NCBI RefSeq assembly: GCF_018326285.1
Contig: NZ_AP023362.1
Location: 4,898,001 to 4,962,000, forward strand
Reading direction: 5' to 3'
DNA length: 64,000 nucleotides
Origin: Mycolicibacterium sp. TY81
GTDB lineage: Bacteria > Actinomycetota > Actinomycetes > Mycobacteriales > Mycobacteriaceae
The position numbers were made by a program, and so were the translations under genes. Below, piece after piece: positions 54,548-63,025 of this stretch. A model generated the notes under the pieces. That model worked only from the letters and a program-made list of their open reading frames with translations. It was not told the origin of the DNA and made no database searches. Numbering within the stretch: position 1 is the first letter of the stretch; every line of letters begins with the position of its first letter.

Positions 54548-54823
54548 CTATACGTCGCCCGGCATGCCCGGCGGGCTGAGTGAACCGTCGACGTTCGGCA
54601 CGACCGCGGGGGCCGGGATGCCACCTTCTGCGGCATTGTCGCCCGGGATCCCGTCGTCGGCCGGGGTCGAGAAGCCGCCGGGCCCACAGTTCCATTCCCA
54701 CGGGAAACATGCCGGGAACGGCTGGATCGCCAGTGCGGCATCGGCCGGCGGGTTCGCGCCCAGTAGCGCGACAGCAACCGCACCCGCTCCCGCCGCCAGC
54801 ACGCCATAGGTTCTCAACGCCAT
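54548..54823 (-). CDS. Small secreted protein
   Basis: 91 residues from ATG at 54823. Signal peptide MALRTYGVLAAGAGAVAVAL, cleavage near ADA. The mature part FPACFPWEWNCGPGGFSTPA holds two cysteines, followed by an acidic and Pro-rich tail (PGDNAAEGGIPAPAVVPNVD). No family recognised. It is convergent with the HNH gene, 18 bases between stops. Confidence 0.72.
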   Translation of the reverse strand: MALRTYGVLAAGAGAVAVALLGANPPADAALAIQPFPACFPWEWNCGPGGFSTPADDGIPGDNAAEGGIPAPAVVPNVDGSLSPPGMPGDV

Positions 54824-54906
54824 GGCAACCCCCAGTTCGCATCGTCAGATGCAACCGAAGCTACGCCGGCAAAGCCACACAAGGACCGGGAATCGGCTGA
54901 TCGCCG

Positions 54907-55509
54907 CTAGGCGCCCGCGAGTTGGCCGACGACACCCATCGCGAGGTCTCTGGCGCGCATCAGCTCGGCGTCGTCGGCGAACAGTTCCCTTCGGTCGTTG
55001 CCGGCAGTGAGAAACGCGTCGATCTTGAACGCGTCGTCTGCCGGTGCCGACGAGCCCGCGACAGCCAGCTCGGTTTCCAGCAGCTTCAGCCAGCCACGCT
55101 TGAGCTTCCTGACCCCGTCCGCGACCGGACCGTCGCGACGGCCGTATTCGGCGGTGGTCGCCGCCATGAAACAACCACCGCGGAACACGCCGGCGGTCAG
55201 GTAGTCGACCCACGCGTCGATCAGCGCACGCAGCCGCGGCGCGCCGGGGGCCGCCTCGAGCGCCTTCGCGATGATCGTCTCGCGATAGATGTTTCGCGCC
55301 TCCGCCACCGCGGCGACCTGGATCGCCTCCCGATTCCCGAACACGGTGAGGATTCCGCTCTTGCTGACCCCGGTCGCCGTGGCCAGCGCGCCGACCGTGA
55401 TCGAGTCGAGCCCGTGGGTCGTCGCGATCATCGCCGCCTCGTAGGCGACCTTCCGTCTGGTCGCGTCGCCACGGATGCGTCGCCCATCCAACTGATCGTC
55501 GGTTGCCAC
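54907..55509 (-). CDS. TetR family regulator divergent from an SRPBCC protein
   Basis: 200 residues. The helix-turn-helix is SITVGALATATGVSKSGILT followed by VFGNREAIQVAAV. The C-terminal domain GVFRGGCFMAATTAEYGRRD is a TetR_C_16/YP-like pattern seen in regulators of small-molecule genes. It is divergent from the SRPBCC gene 100 bases away, and the space between holds two palindromes. Confidence 0.87.
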   Translation of the reverse strand: MATDDQLDGRRIRGDATRRKVAYEAAMIATTHGLDSITVGALATATGVSKSGILTVFGNREAIQVAAVAEARNIYRETIIAKALEAAPGAPRLRALIDAWVDYLTAGVFRGGCFMAATTAEYGRRDGPVADGVRKLKRGWLKLLETELAVAGSSAPADDAFKIDAFLTAGNDRRELFADDAELMRARDLAMGVVGQLAGA

Positions 55510-55521
55510 CTCCGCATTTTA

Positions 55522-55581
55522 TACGTGCAACTGGACGTAAATCTCTTTGATCGTTACGCTCCGAAAAGCGTCCGATCGGAC
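55522..55581. promoter_or_regulatory. Palindromes between TetR and SRPBCC genes
   Basis: TACGTGCAACTGGACGTA (55522-55539) has arms TACGT/ACGTA with further matched bases. GTCCGATCGGAC (55570-55581) is a perfect 12-bp palindrome. Both lie between the divergent starts and are candidate TetR operators. Confidence 0.5.
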
Positions 55582-55608
55582 GTTCAATTTCGCGACGGGA
55601 GTGACGAC

Positions 55609-56076
55609 ATGCCTTCGAATCCGCAGCCGATACTCGAGGAGAGCATCGAGATCGCGGCCGCGCCCGAGACGGTGTGGACGCTGGTCGGCGACGTCCGCCG
55701 GATGGCCGAGTGGAGCCCACAGGTCGAATCGACCCGGTTGCGCGGCGGCGCCGAGCAGGTCGCGGACGGTGTCGAGTTCACCAACCTGAACAACAACGGC
55801 ACCTTCCAATGGAAGACGCACGGCACCATCATCCGGTTGGACAACGGCCGCGAAATCGCGTTCCGGATCAAGGAGAACTGGGCCATCTGGTCCCTGCGCC
55901 TGGAGCCCACATCGGGCGGGACCAAGCTCACCCAGCGGCGTGAGAGCCCCGACGGCAGCCCCGACGGGACGGTCCACGTCATTGACAATTACATGGGCGG
56001 GCAGGACGTCTTCACCGCATCCATGCGCGAGGGGATGCGCCAGACCCTGCAGGCGATCAAAGCCGCGGCAGAGTAG
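55609..56076 (+). CDS. SRPBCC family (START-like) protein
   Basis: 155 residues from ATG at 55609, with GGGAG upstream. A helix-grip fold of the polyketide cyclase/SRPBCC type: ESIEIAAAPETVWTLVGDVR followed by RMAEWSPQVESTRL, VADGVEFTNLNNNGTFQWKT, and TKLTQRRESPDG before a C-terminal helix MREGMRQTLQAIKAAAE. Such proteins bind hydrophobic ligands. It is divergent from a TetR gene and presumably controlled by it. The ligand is unknown. Confidence 0.85.
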   Translation: MPSNPQPILEESIEIAAAPETVWTLVGDVRRMAEWSPQVESTRLRGGAEQVADGVEFTNLNNNGTFQWKTHGTIIRLDNGREIAFRIKENWAIWSLRLEPTSGGTKLTQRRESPDGSPDGTVHVIDNYMGGQDVFTASMREGMRQTLQAIKAAAE

Positions 56077-56135
56077 GCGCCGCGGCCACGGCAGTTTCCC
56101 CTGCAGCGCAATCTGTTTGGTTATGGCTGTGTCGG

Positions 56136-56762
56136 TCAGGGCAGATTCATGCGCCAGTACAGCCCGGCCAGAAAGTCGGCCAGTTCAGCCGGCGTGGCCT
56201 CGAGATGTCCATCCGCCCAAGAGATCAGCAGTTCCGCAGCGGCGCCCGACATGGCGAATGCCTTCATCCGGGTATCGGCGGCACTGCTTTCGAACGATGA
56301 GGCTTCTGGCGTGGACCATTTCAAGAAACTGCCGGCGGTGCGGGCGAGTACTTCATTGCGGTGAACACCCGCACGACCGCCCGAGCCCAGACTTTCAACG
56401 AACAGAATGCGGATCATCCGTGGATCGTCGGACAACACGTCGACGGTTGCGCGCAGGGCGATCGACACGCGGGCAAAGCTGTCGACCGGCGCATCGACCA
56501 TGGCGGCGTTCACCCGCGCATCGATCGCATCGGCAGCCGCATCGAACACCACACCGAACAATGCACTCAGATCGGTGAAGCTCTCGTAGAAATAGCGCTC
56601 TGTCAGACCGGCCTCGGCCACCACGTCTTTGACGCGGACCGAACCTGAACCGGGAGAGCCAAACAAGCTCGTCCCGGCCTCGATCAGCTTCCGGCGCCGC
56701 TGGGCGATGCGCTCCTCGCCGGTGACGCCCCCGTATACGCGCTGCGTTCCGGAAACCGACAC
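56136..56762 (-). CDS. TetR family regulator
   Basis: About 208 residues from GTG at 56762, with AAGGGGCC upstream; the frame stays open further 5' but overlaps the next gene. The helix-turn-helix is VRVKDVVAEAGLTERYFYES followed by FTDLSALFGVVFDAAADA. The C-terminal half includes FVESLGSGGRAGVHRNEVLA. It reads in the same direction as the DinB-like gene upstream, so they may be co-transcribed. Target unknown. Confidence 0.85.
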   Translation of the reverse strand: MSVSGTQRVYGGVTGEERIAQRRRKLIEAGTSLFGSPGSGSVRVKDVVAEAGLTERYFYESFTDLSALFGVVFDAAADAIDARVNAAMVDAPVDSFARVSIALRATVDVLSDDPRMIRILFVESLGSGGRAGVHRNEVLARTAGSFLKWSTPEASSFESSAADTRMKAFAMSGAAAELLISWADGHLEATPAELADFLAGLYWRMNLP

Positions 56763-56814
56763 CCTTGGCCCCTTCGGTTCAGTTGATTCATGAGATGTCG
56801 CAAACGTACGTCTA

Positions 56815-57351
56815 TCACCCGCGTGGGGCGACGTCGTGCGCGTGGTGGACGATGTCGTGCAGGTGGTAGAGCGAAATGGTCGCGATGGTGAATTCGCTTC
56901 CATTGCTGCGTAATCCGCGACGTTTCCAAGATTCCGCCGGCACATTCGCATAGGTGTCCGCGACGATGTTCGCGGCGTCGAAAAGCTCGGTGGCGACCAC
57001 GGCGGGGTCCTGCGAACCGTAGTCGTCGGCGATGGCCGTCTCGTCCTGGTCCCAGTTGGGGAACCGCGGATCCTCCTCGGTCAGCATCAGTCGGACGCGG
57101 TGGTCGAAGATTCGGTGCACGTCACGGATGTGGCATCCGTATTCGAGCGTCGACCAGACGTCGGGCCGCGGTCGCGACTTCACTCCGGAGCCGGCCAGGC
57201 GGTGCACCCAGTCTGCGGCATCGTCGCGGATCCGGCCGGCGACATCCGAGGGTTGGACGGACGACGCATCGAAGCCGCATTCAGGGCAGGCGCGTGTCAG
57301 CACCCACGTCCAGTCCTTGGCGTCGGGCTCGATGGGCTCTGAAGTCGTCAC
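56815..57351 (-). CDS. DinB family protein
   Basis: 178 residues from GTG at 57351. The N-terminal part is WVLTRACPECGFDASSV, with a C-x-x-C pair. The body has the helical bundle and metal-type His residues of DinB/YfiT proteins: STLEYGCHIRDVHRIFDHRV and LYHLHDIVHHAHDV. Members can act as thiol-dependent metalloenzymes or are of unknown function. Here the His pattern supports metal binding. It lies 53 bases upstream of the TetR start on the same strand. Confidence 0.8.
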   Translation of the reverse strand: MTTSEPIEPDAKDWTWVLTRACPECGFDASSVQPSDVAGRIRDDAADWVHRLAGSGVKSRPRPDVWSTLEYGCHIRDVHRIFDHRVRLMLTEEDPRFPNWDQDETAIADDYGSQDPAVVATELFDAANIVADTYANVPAESWKRRGLRSNGSEFTIATISLYHLHDIVHHAHDVAPRG

Positions 57352-57492
57352 GCGACCAGTGTCGCACCCGGTCCGGTGCGGTGATTCGGATCGGTCCTCG
57401 ACCAGCACGGGATAGCCTCTACGCACTCATCGAGCGAAGGGAATGGTCCGACGACGACGTCAACAGCTGTTGAGCCGTTCATCGACGGGTTC

Positions 57493-58287
57493 GTGTACGG
57501 CGAAGGACCGCGATGGCGCAACGACCGCCTGTGGTTCAGCGACGGACCGGCCGGCCGGGTGTACTCGGTGGGCGAAACGGGTGACCTCTCCGTCGAGGCC
57601 GAGGTGCCGCGCGCCTCCGGCCTCGGCTGGCTTCCCGACGGAACGCTCGTGGTGTCCACGCTCTTCGAGGCCACGATCCACCACGTCGACGCCCACGGAA
57701 ACACCACTTCGACGTTCGATGTCAGCGATTTGGCCTGGTCGACCAACGACCTCGTCGTCGCCCCCGACGGCCGCGCTTACGTCGACCTGTACAAACAGAC
57801 CCGCGATGCACTCGTCGGCGAGATCGGCCTGGTGGACCAGGCAGGTGGCGTCCGCATTGTCGCAACCGGCCTCGCCGTGCCCAACGGCCTCGGCTTTCTG
57901 CCCGACGGGACCCTCGTCGTCAGCGAGACGAACGGGTCACGCCTGCTTGCCTTTACAACTGCACCCGACGGCAGTCTCGGCTTCCCCACGGTGTTCGCCG
58001 ACCTCGGCGCCGGCAGCCACCCCGACGGCCTGTGCGTCGACAGCGAGGGCGGCGTGTGGGTCGGCTGTTACGACACCGGCGAGTTCCTGCGCGTCATCGC
58101 CGGCGGCGCCGTGACGCATCGGATCCCGATCGGCCACGGCTGGGCCGTCGCACCCGCCCTCGGTGGCGCCGATGGGCACACGCTGTACCTGGTTGTCGAC
58201 GACACCACGCATGACGGTCTGATGCGCGGCGAGTCGGCCGGGCGGGTGTTGCAGACCCGCGTCGACGTACCCGCCGCACCGACGTAG
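57493..58287 (+). CDS. SMP-30/gluconolactonase-like beta-propeller protein
   Basis: 264 residues from GTG at 57493. No better start exists upstream in frame, though coding character (VEPFIDGF) continues a few codons before it, so the N-terminus is uncertain. SMP-30 features: GEGPRWRNDRLWFSDGPAGR, SGLGWLPDGTLVVSTLFEAT, AVPNGLGFLPDGTLVVSETN and SHPDGLCVDSEGGVWVGCYD. The Glu, Asn and Asp metal ligands of this calcium-dependent lactonase fold appear to be kept. The substrate is probably a sugar or other lactone. It is followed 48 bases later by a permease gene. Confidence 0.85.
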   Translation: MYGEGPRWRNDRLWFSDGPAGRVYSVGETGDLSVEAEVPRASGLGWLPDGTLVVSTLFEATIHHVDAHGNTTSTFDVSDLAWSTNDLVVAPDGRAYVDLYKQTRDALVGEIGLVDQAGGVRIVATGLAVPNGLGFLPDGTLVVSETNGSRLLAFTTAPDGSLGFPTVFADLGAGSHPDGLCVDSEGGVWVGCYDTGEFLRVIAGGAVTHRIPIGHGWAVAPALGGADGHTLYLVVDDTTHDGLMRGESAGRVLQTRVDVPAAPT

Positions 58288-58335
58288 TCCCACCCCCCTC
58301 ACCCGCACGCGATACACCGAATGGAAGGCACCCCG

Positions 58336-59718
58336 ATGGCTCCGAGCACCCGTCCCGCTGACGGGCCCCGTGCCGAGACCACCGCCCCGGCTGACGCGCC
58401 GATGCACCGCGACCTGAAGAACCGTCATCTGCAGATGATCTCGCTCGGCTCCGCCATCGGGACGGGCCTGTTCCTCATCTCGGGCACATCCGTGCAGACC
58501 GCCGGACCGATCGTTCTGCTCGGCTATGCGATCGCCGGCATCGTCCTCTACGGCGTGATGCGGATGCTCGGCGAGATGGCCGTCGCACATCCGGTCGCGG
58601 GGTCGTGGTCGGCCTACGCCCGCGAATATCTCGGCAAACCAGCGGGTTTCATCGCCGGCTGGAACTGGTGGTACGTCTGTGTCGTCGTCTGCATGGTGGA
58701 GTTGACGGCAGCTTCGGAGTTCATGGCCTTCTGGTTCCCGGACATGCCCCGCTGGATCACCACCGCGGTGTGCCTGGTGCTCATCACCGCCGCGAACACC
58801 TTCAACGTCAAGGCGTTCGGCGAATTCGAGTTCTACTTCACGCTGATCAAGGTGACCGCCGTCGTCGCCATGATCGTCATCGGCATCGCGATCATCTTCG
58901 GCGCCGGCGATTACAACGTGCACGGCCTGCAGAACCTCTGGGCGCATGGCGGTTTCGCCCCCAAGGGGCTCGGCGCCTTCATGATCTCGCTGGTCGCGAT
59001 CACCTTTTCTTTCGGCGGCATCGAGTCGCTCGGCACCGCCGCCGGTGAGGTCGAGGAGCCCGCCCGCAACATCCCCCGCGCCATCAATCAGGTGCTGCTG
59101 CGAATCCTGGTCTTCTACGTGGGCGCCATCGGCGTCATGCTGATCATCTGGCCGTGGGACAAGGTGGGCACGGAGGGCAGCCCGTTCGTGTTGATGCTCG
59201 TCGGCCTCGGGATCGGCGGCGCCGCAACGCTGCTCAACATCGTCGTTCTGACCGCCGCGCTGTCGGTGGCGAACGTGATGACCTACAGCAACGCGCGCGT
59301 CCTGTATGACCTCGCCGCCAGCGGCCAGGCGCCACGGTTCCTCGCCCACACCAACGCCCGCGGCGTCCCCGTCCGTGCACTGCTGCTCAACTCCGGGTTC
59401 GTCGCCGTGGCGGTGCTGCTGAATGTCGTGCTCCCCGGGAAGGCGCTCGTGCTGCTGATTCCCGTCGTGGTCGGGGCCGAGCTGATCACGTGGAGCATCA
59501 TCGCGCTGAGCCACCTGCGATTTCGGTCGCGGGAGGGCGCCGGTGTCTTCAAGACACCGCTGTCACCGCTCACCAATTACCTGTGCCTCGGGTACTTCGC
59601 GCTGATCTACATCCTGATGACCCAGGATCCAGCGTCCCGTGCCGGCGCGATCGCTCTGCCACTGTGGTTCTGCGGTCTGCTCATCGTCGGATCCCTGCTG
59701 AACAGAGTGAGGCGCTAA
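58336..59718 (+). CDS. Amino acid permease (AAT family, GABA/aromatic type)
   Basis: 460 residues from ATG at 58336, with GGAAGG seven bases upstream. The AAT family opening LKNRHLQMISLGSAIGTGLF then LISGTSVQTAGP is diagnostic. YGVMRMLGEMAVAHPVAGSW follows, then FSFGGIESLGTAAGEVEEPA and the usual twelve hydrophobic segments. It takes up amino acids by proton symport; specificity is not readable. It follows an SMP-30 gene and precedes a beta-lactamase-fold lipoprotein on the same strand with 10 bases between, so a three-gene transcript is possible. Confidence 0.9.
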   Translation: MAPSTRPADGPRAETTAPADAPMHRDLKNRHLQMISLGSAIGTGLFLISGTSVQTAGPIVLLGYAIAGIVLYGVMRMLGEMAVAHPVAGSWSAYAREYLGKPAGFIAGWNWWYVCVVVCMVELTAASEFMAFWFPDMPRWITTAVCLVLITAANTFNVKAFGEFEFYFTLIKVTAVVAMIVIGIAIIFGAGDYNVHGLQNLWAHGGFAPKGLGAFMISLVAITFSFGGIESLGTAAGEVEEPARNIPRAINQVLLRILVFYVGAIGVMLIIWPWDKVGTEGSPFVLMLVGLGIGGAATLLNIVVLTAALSVANVMTYSNARVLYDLAASGQAPRFLAHTNARGVPVRALLLNSGFVAVAVLLNVVLPGKALVLLIPVVVGAELITWSIIALSHLRFRSREGAGVFKTPLSPLTNYLCLGYFALIYILMTQDPASRAGAIALPLWFCGLLIVGSLLNRVRR

Positions 59719-59728
59719 CGTCGAAGCG

Positions 59729-61231
59729 GTGAGGGTGTCGGGGTCGCGCGTAGCACGGGTATGCGCGGTGATGCTCGCCCTCGCGGCGTGCGGACACCCG
59801 ACGCCGCCGCCGGCCGTCACCTCGTCGCCGACTGCTCGGCCTCCGGCCACGACAAGTGCGGCCGCCACGCCGGTCCCGAGCGTCGTCCCGGCCGGCCCGT
59901 TCGCCGCGGTATCTCGCCTGGTCAACGACGCGCTCGCCGCGCATCGGTTGCCCGGCGCGGTGATCGAGATCGGGCATGCCGGCAAGGTCGTGTTCCGGCA
60001 GGCCTACGGCGCACGCAGACTCGGTGACGAACCCGCGCTGGACGGATCTGCGGCCCCGGCGGAACCGATGACCGACGACACCATATTCGACCTCGCGTCG
60101 CTGTCGAAGAGCATCGCGACGACTGTCGCCTTCCTGCAGCTGTACGAAAAGGGCCTGGTCGAGGTCGACGAGCCCATCCAGACGTACTTTCCAGAATTCA
60201 ATCCGACCAACGACGCACGCCGCGCCCAGGTGACGGTGCGGATGATGCTGACGCACACGTCCGGTACGGGTGGCGACCTCAGCCATCAAGGCCCGTGGGG
60301 GCTGACAAGCGCCGACAAGGCCGAAGGCATTCGTCGTGCGCTCACCGCGCCTCTGGAGTTCGGTCCCGGCGAGGGATTCCACTACTCCGACCTCAACTTC
60401 ATCATCCTCGGCGCCCTGATCGAGAAGATCACCGGCGAGTCTCTGGACAACTATGTACAGGACAACGTCTTTGCACCGATGGACCTTGTCGATACTCGGT
60501 ATCTGCCCGCCACCAAGGCCTGCGGCCCGCACCAGATTCGAGGCACGGCAATCGTTTTCGAAGGCGTACCGGCTGGACCGTGCCCGACCGGAACCTGGAG
60601 TACCGCCCTGCTGGAGCGCGTCGCACCGACCTCCCACGATGACGACACTCCCGGCATCAACCCCGACTTCGACCACTTGATCCGCGGCACGGTGCACGAC
60701 CCGACGGCAAGGCGCATGGGCGGCACCGGAGGGAGCGCAGGAGTGTTCTCGACGGTTTCGGACATCGGCCGCTACGCGCAGGCGCTGATCGACCGGCTCG
60801 CCGGACGTCCGAGCCCGTTCCCGCTGGGGCGGAGCACCGCGGAATTGATGGCGACGCCGCAACAACCGGGGCACAACGCCGGGCAGGTGCCCGCGGCGAA
60901 TGCCGCCAGCCGAGCGGCCGTCGAAAACCGGCCCAACACAACAGATCCGCTACTGGCCCCGGACTATCCGGCGATCCCGGGACAGGAACTCCGGAGCTTC
61001 GGCTGGGACATCGACACCGAACATTCCCGACCTCGCGGCATGGTCTTTCCCGTCGGCAGCTTCGGGCACACCGGCTTCACCGGCGTCAGCCTCTGGATCG
61101 ACGCTGAGTCGGACACCTACGTCGCGGTGCTGGCCAACGTGATCCATCAACGCGGCGGCCCACCCATTGCGAGACTCAGCGGCGAGATCGCCACGGAAGC
61201 CGCACGGGCGCTACGCCTCTACGGGAGCTGA
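59729..61231 (+). CDS. Serine beta-lactamase-like / class C-type hydrolase lipoprotein
   Basis: 500 residues from GTG at 59729. A lipoprotein signal ends ALAAC. A Pro/Thr/Ala-rich stretch to about residue 50 precedes a beta-lactamase/esterase fold: FDLASLSKSIATTVAFLQLY has the SxxK nucleophile, GFHYSDLNFIILG the YxD/N element, and VGSFGHTGFTGVSLW the HTG near the C-terminus. The length and motifs suit the penicillin-binding-like esterase group (LipL/LipD type) better than true beta-lactamases. The substrate is unknown. Confidence 0.87.
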   Translation: MRVSGSRVARVCAVMLALAACGHPTPPPAVTSSPTARPPATTSAAATPVPSVVPAGPFAAVSRLVNDALAAHRLPGAVIEIGHAGKVVFRQAYGARRLGDEPALDGSAAPAEPMTDDTIFDLASLSKSIATTVAFLQLYEKGLVEVDEPIQTYFPEFNPTNDARRAQVTVRMMLTHTSGTGGDLSHQGPWGLTSADKAEGIRRALTAPLEFGPGEGFHYSDLNFIILGALIEKITGESLDNYVQDNVFAPMDLVDTRYLPATKACGPHQIRGTAIVFEGVPAGPCPTGTWSTALLERVAPTSHDDDTPGINPDFDHLIRGTVHDPTARRMGGTGGSAGVFSTVSDIGRYAQALIDRLAGRPSPFPLGRSTAELMATPQQPGHNAGQVPAANAASRAAVENRPNTTDPLLAPDYPAIPGQELRSFGWDIDTEHSRPRGMVFPVGSFGHTGFTGVSLWIDAESDTYVAVLANVIHQRGGPPIARLSGEIATEAARALRLYGS

Positions 61232-61237
61232 CGGAGA

Positions 61238-61876
61238 ATGCATGGGGTGACCTCACTCTCCGGCGCGAACAGATTCTGGATCAGCTTGACGGCGGGCCTC
61301 GGCGTCGGCCTGGCCACCGGGCTGCTGTTGCAACGCTGGCCCGTCGGACTGCTGGCGGTCGTCATCGTCACCGCGGCGAGCTACGTCTCGTGGGCGCTCG
61401 TGGCGCTGTGGCGGATGGGCCCCGAGCAGACGAAGGAGCACGCGGGTGAAGCCGACGTCGACGACGAGATCGGCGATCTGGTCCTGTTCCTCATCCTCAC
61501 GGCCAGCCTGACCTCCATCGGAATCCTGCTGCTGTCCGCGAACGACGCGGACAAGGCGTCGTACGCAGGCATGTCGCTGGCCGCGATCCTCGCGACGTGG
61601 GCGCTGCTCCACACCATGTACACGGCGCGCTATGCGCGCATCTACTACGACGACGAACCCGGCGGAATCGACTTCAACAGTCCCGATGTCGATCCGCAGT
61701 ACAGCGACTTCTTCTACTTCTCGTTCAACCTCGGAATGACCTACCAGGTCTCCGACACCGACGTCACCAGCTCTCAGATCCGGGCCGAAGTACTCCGGCA
61801 CTGCCTCTGCAGCTACATCTACGGCACCGTGATCATCGCGTGCACGATCAACCTCGTCATCAACCTCGTTGGCTGA
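61238..61876 (+). CDS. DUF1345 membrane protein
   Basis: 212 residues. Five hydrophobic segments alternate with the conserved loop ALVALWRMGPEQTKEHAGEA, then LVLFLILTASLTSIGILLLS, TMYTARYARIYYDDEPGGID and FFYFSFNLGMTYQVSDTDVT, the last typical of DUF1345. The function of the family is unknown. It starts 7 bases after the lipoprotein stop and ends 58 bases before the PLP enzyme. Confidence 0.87.
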   Translation: MHGVTSLSGANRFWISLTAGLGVGLATGLLLQRWPVGLLAVVIVTAASYVSWALVALWRMGPEQTKEHAGEADVDDEIGDLVLFLILTASLTSIGILLLSANDADKASYAGMSLAAILATWALLHTMYTARYARIYYDDEPGGIDFNSPDVDPQYSDFFYFSFNLGMTYQVSDTDVTSSQIRAEVLRHCLCSYIYGTVIIACTINLVINLVG

Positions 61877-61933
61877 TTGCTTCGCTCGCCGATCAGCGCG
61901 CGACGGACGGATTGGTTCAGTACTCTGCCGCGT

Positions 61934-63025
61934 GTGCCCGGTAGGCCCTACCTGACGATCGACCTCGCAACGGTGCGCAGGAACGTTGCGGCGTTGCGCA
62001 GCGCCCTGCCCGCGGCCGAGGTTCGGTACGCGGTGAAAGCCAACCCGGCCGAGCCCATCCTGCGGCTCCTGGCAGGCCTCGACTGCGCCTTTGACGTCGC
62101 GTCCGTCGGTGAGGTCGACCTGTGCGCGGCGGCCGGCATCGACGGCGCCCGGATGACGTTCGGGAACCCGCTCAAGAAGCCGGCCGAGATTGCGTACGCG
62201 TTTGCGCGGGGCGTCCGGCGGTTCACCTTCGACACCGCGGCCGGCCTGGCGGCGATCGCCGAGAACGCGCCGGGCTCGAGCGTCGAATGCCGCATTGCGC
62301 CGACGTTTCCGTCGTCGGTGACGCCGTTCGGGCACAAGTTCGGCTGCGCGCCCGCCGATGCGGCCGGGTTGTTGACGGAGGCTGCCCGGTCGGGACTCCG
62401 GGCGGACGGGGTGGCTTTCCACGTCGGCTCGCAGCAGCTCGATGCGGGCGCGTGGGAGATCGGCATCCGGTGCGCGCGTGACATTTTCGAAGCCGTACCC
62501 GGCCTGACGACACTCAACCTGGGCGGCGGCATCCCGATCTCGTACGACGCACCCGTACCCGACGTCGCGATCGTGGGTGGCGCCATCGCCGACGCCCTCG
62601 GACGGCACTTCCCGGCGCTCCCCCACGTCGTCATCGAACCCGGGCGCGCGGTGGTCGGCTCAGCCGGCACGCTCTCGTCCGAAGTGGTGTCGGTGCGGAC
62701 CGGCACCGACGGTCGCCGCTGGGTGTACCTCGACATCGGGCGCTACGGCGGACTGGCCGAGACCGAGAACGAATACATCCGGTACCGGCTGCGCACGAAC
62801 CGCGACAGTGATCCCGTCGACGACGCCGTGGTCGCCGGTCCGACGTGCGACGGCGACGATGTGCTGTACCGGCGGTATCCACTGCCGGTGACGCTACGTC
62901 CGGGCGATCTCGTCGAGATCGAAGCGGCGGGCGCGTATACGACGAGCTACGCCTCGTCGTTCAATGGATTTGTCCCGCTTGCAACGCAATTCGTGGAGGT
63001 CACAGATGCAGTCACAACCGGGTAG
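61934..63025 (+). CDS. Type III PLP-dependent decarboxylase (ornithine/diaminopimelate decarboxylase-like)
   Basis: 363 residues from GTG at 61934. Alanine-racemase-fold decarboxylase features: VRYAVKANPAEPILRLLAGL (PLP Lys), FDVASVGEVDLCAAAGID, GVAFHVGSQQLDAGAW, LNLGGGIPISYD, VIEPGRAVVGSAG, VAGPTCDGDDVLYRR (Cys and Asp near the active site) and YTTSYASSFNGF. The G-P-T-C-D motif fits ornithine decarboxylase better than DAP decarboxylase. Its stop overlaps the SpeD-SpeE start by 20 bases, linking it to polyamine synthesis: ornithine to putrescine here, then spermidine. Confidence 0.87.
   Translation: MPGRPYLTIDLATVRRNVAALRSALPAAEVRYAVKANPAEPILRLLAGLDCAFDVASVGEVDLCAAAGIDGARMTFGNPLKKPAEIAYAFARGVRRFTFDTAAGLAAIAENAPGSSVECRIAPTFPSSVTPFGHKFGCAPADAAGLLTEAARSGLRADGVAFHVGSQQLDAGAWEIGIRCARDIFEAVPGLTTLNLGGGIPISYDAPVPDVAIVGGAIADALGRHFPALPHVVIEPGRAVVGSAGTLSSEVVSVRTGTDGRRWVYLDIGRYGGLAETENEYIRYRLRTNRDSDPVDDAVVAGPTCDGDDVLYRRYPLPVTLRPGDLVEIEAAGAYTTSYASSFNGFVPLATQFVEVTDAVTTG

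Noticed and set aside
57937..59514. A 525-codon minus-strand frame rich in His, Asp and Gln
   Set aside because: Shadow of the amino acid permease, whose AAT-family opening and ribosome site are unambiguous.
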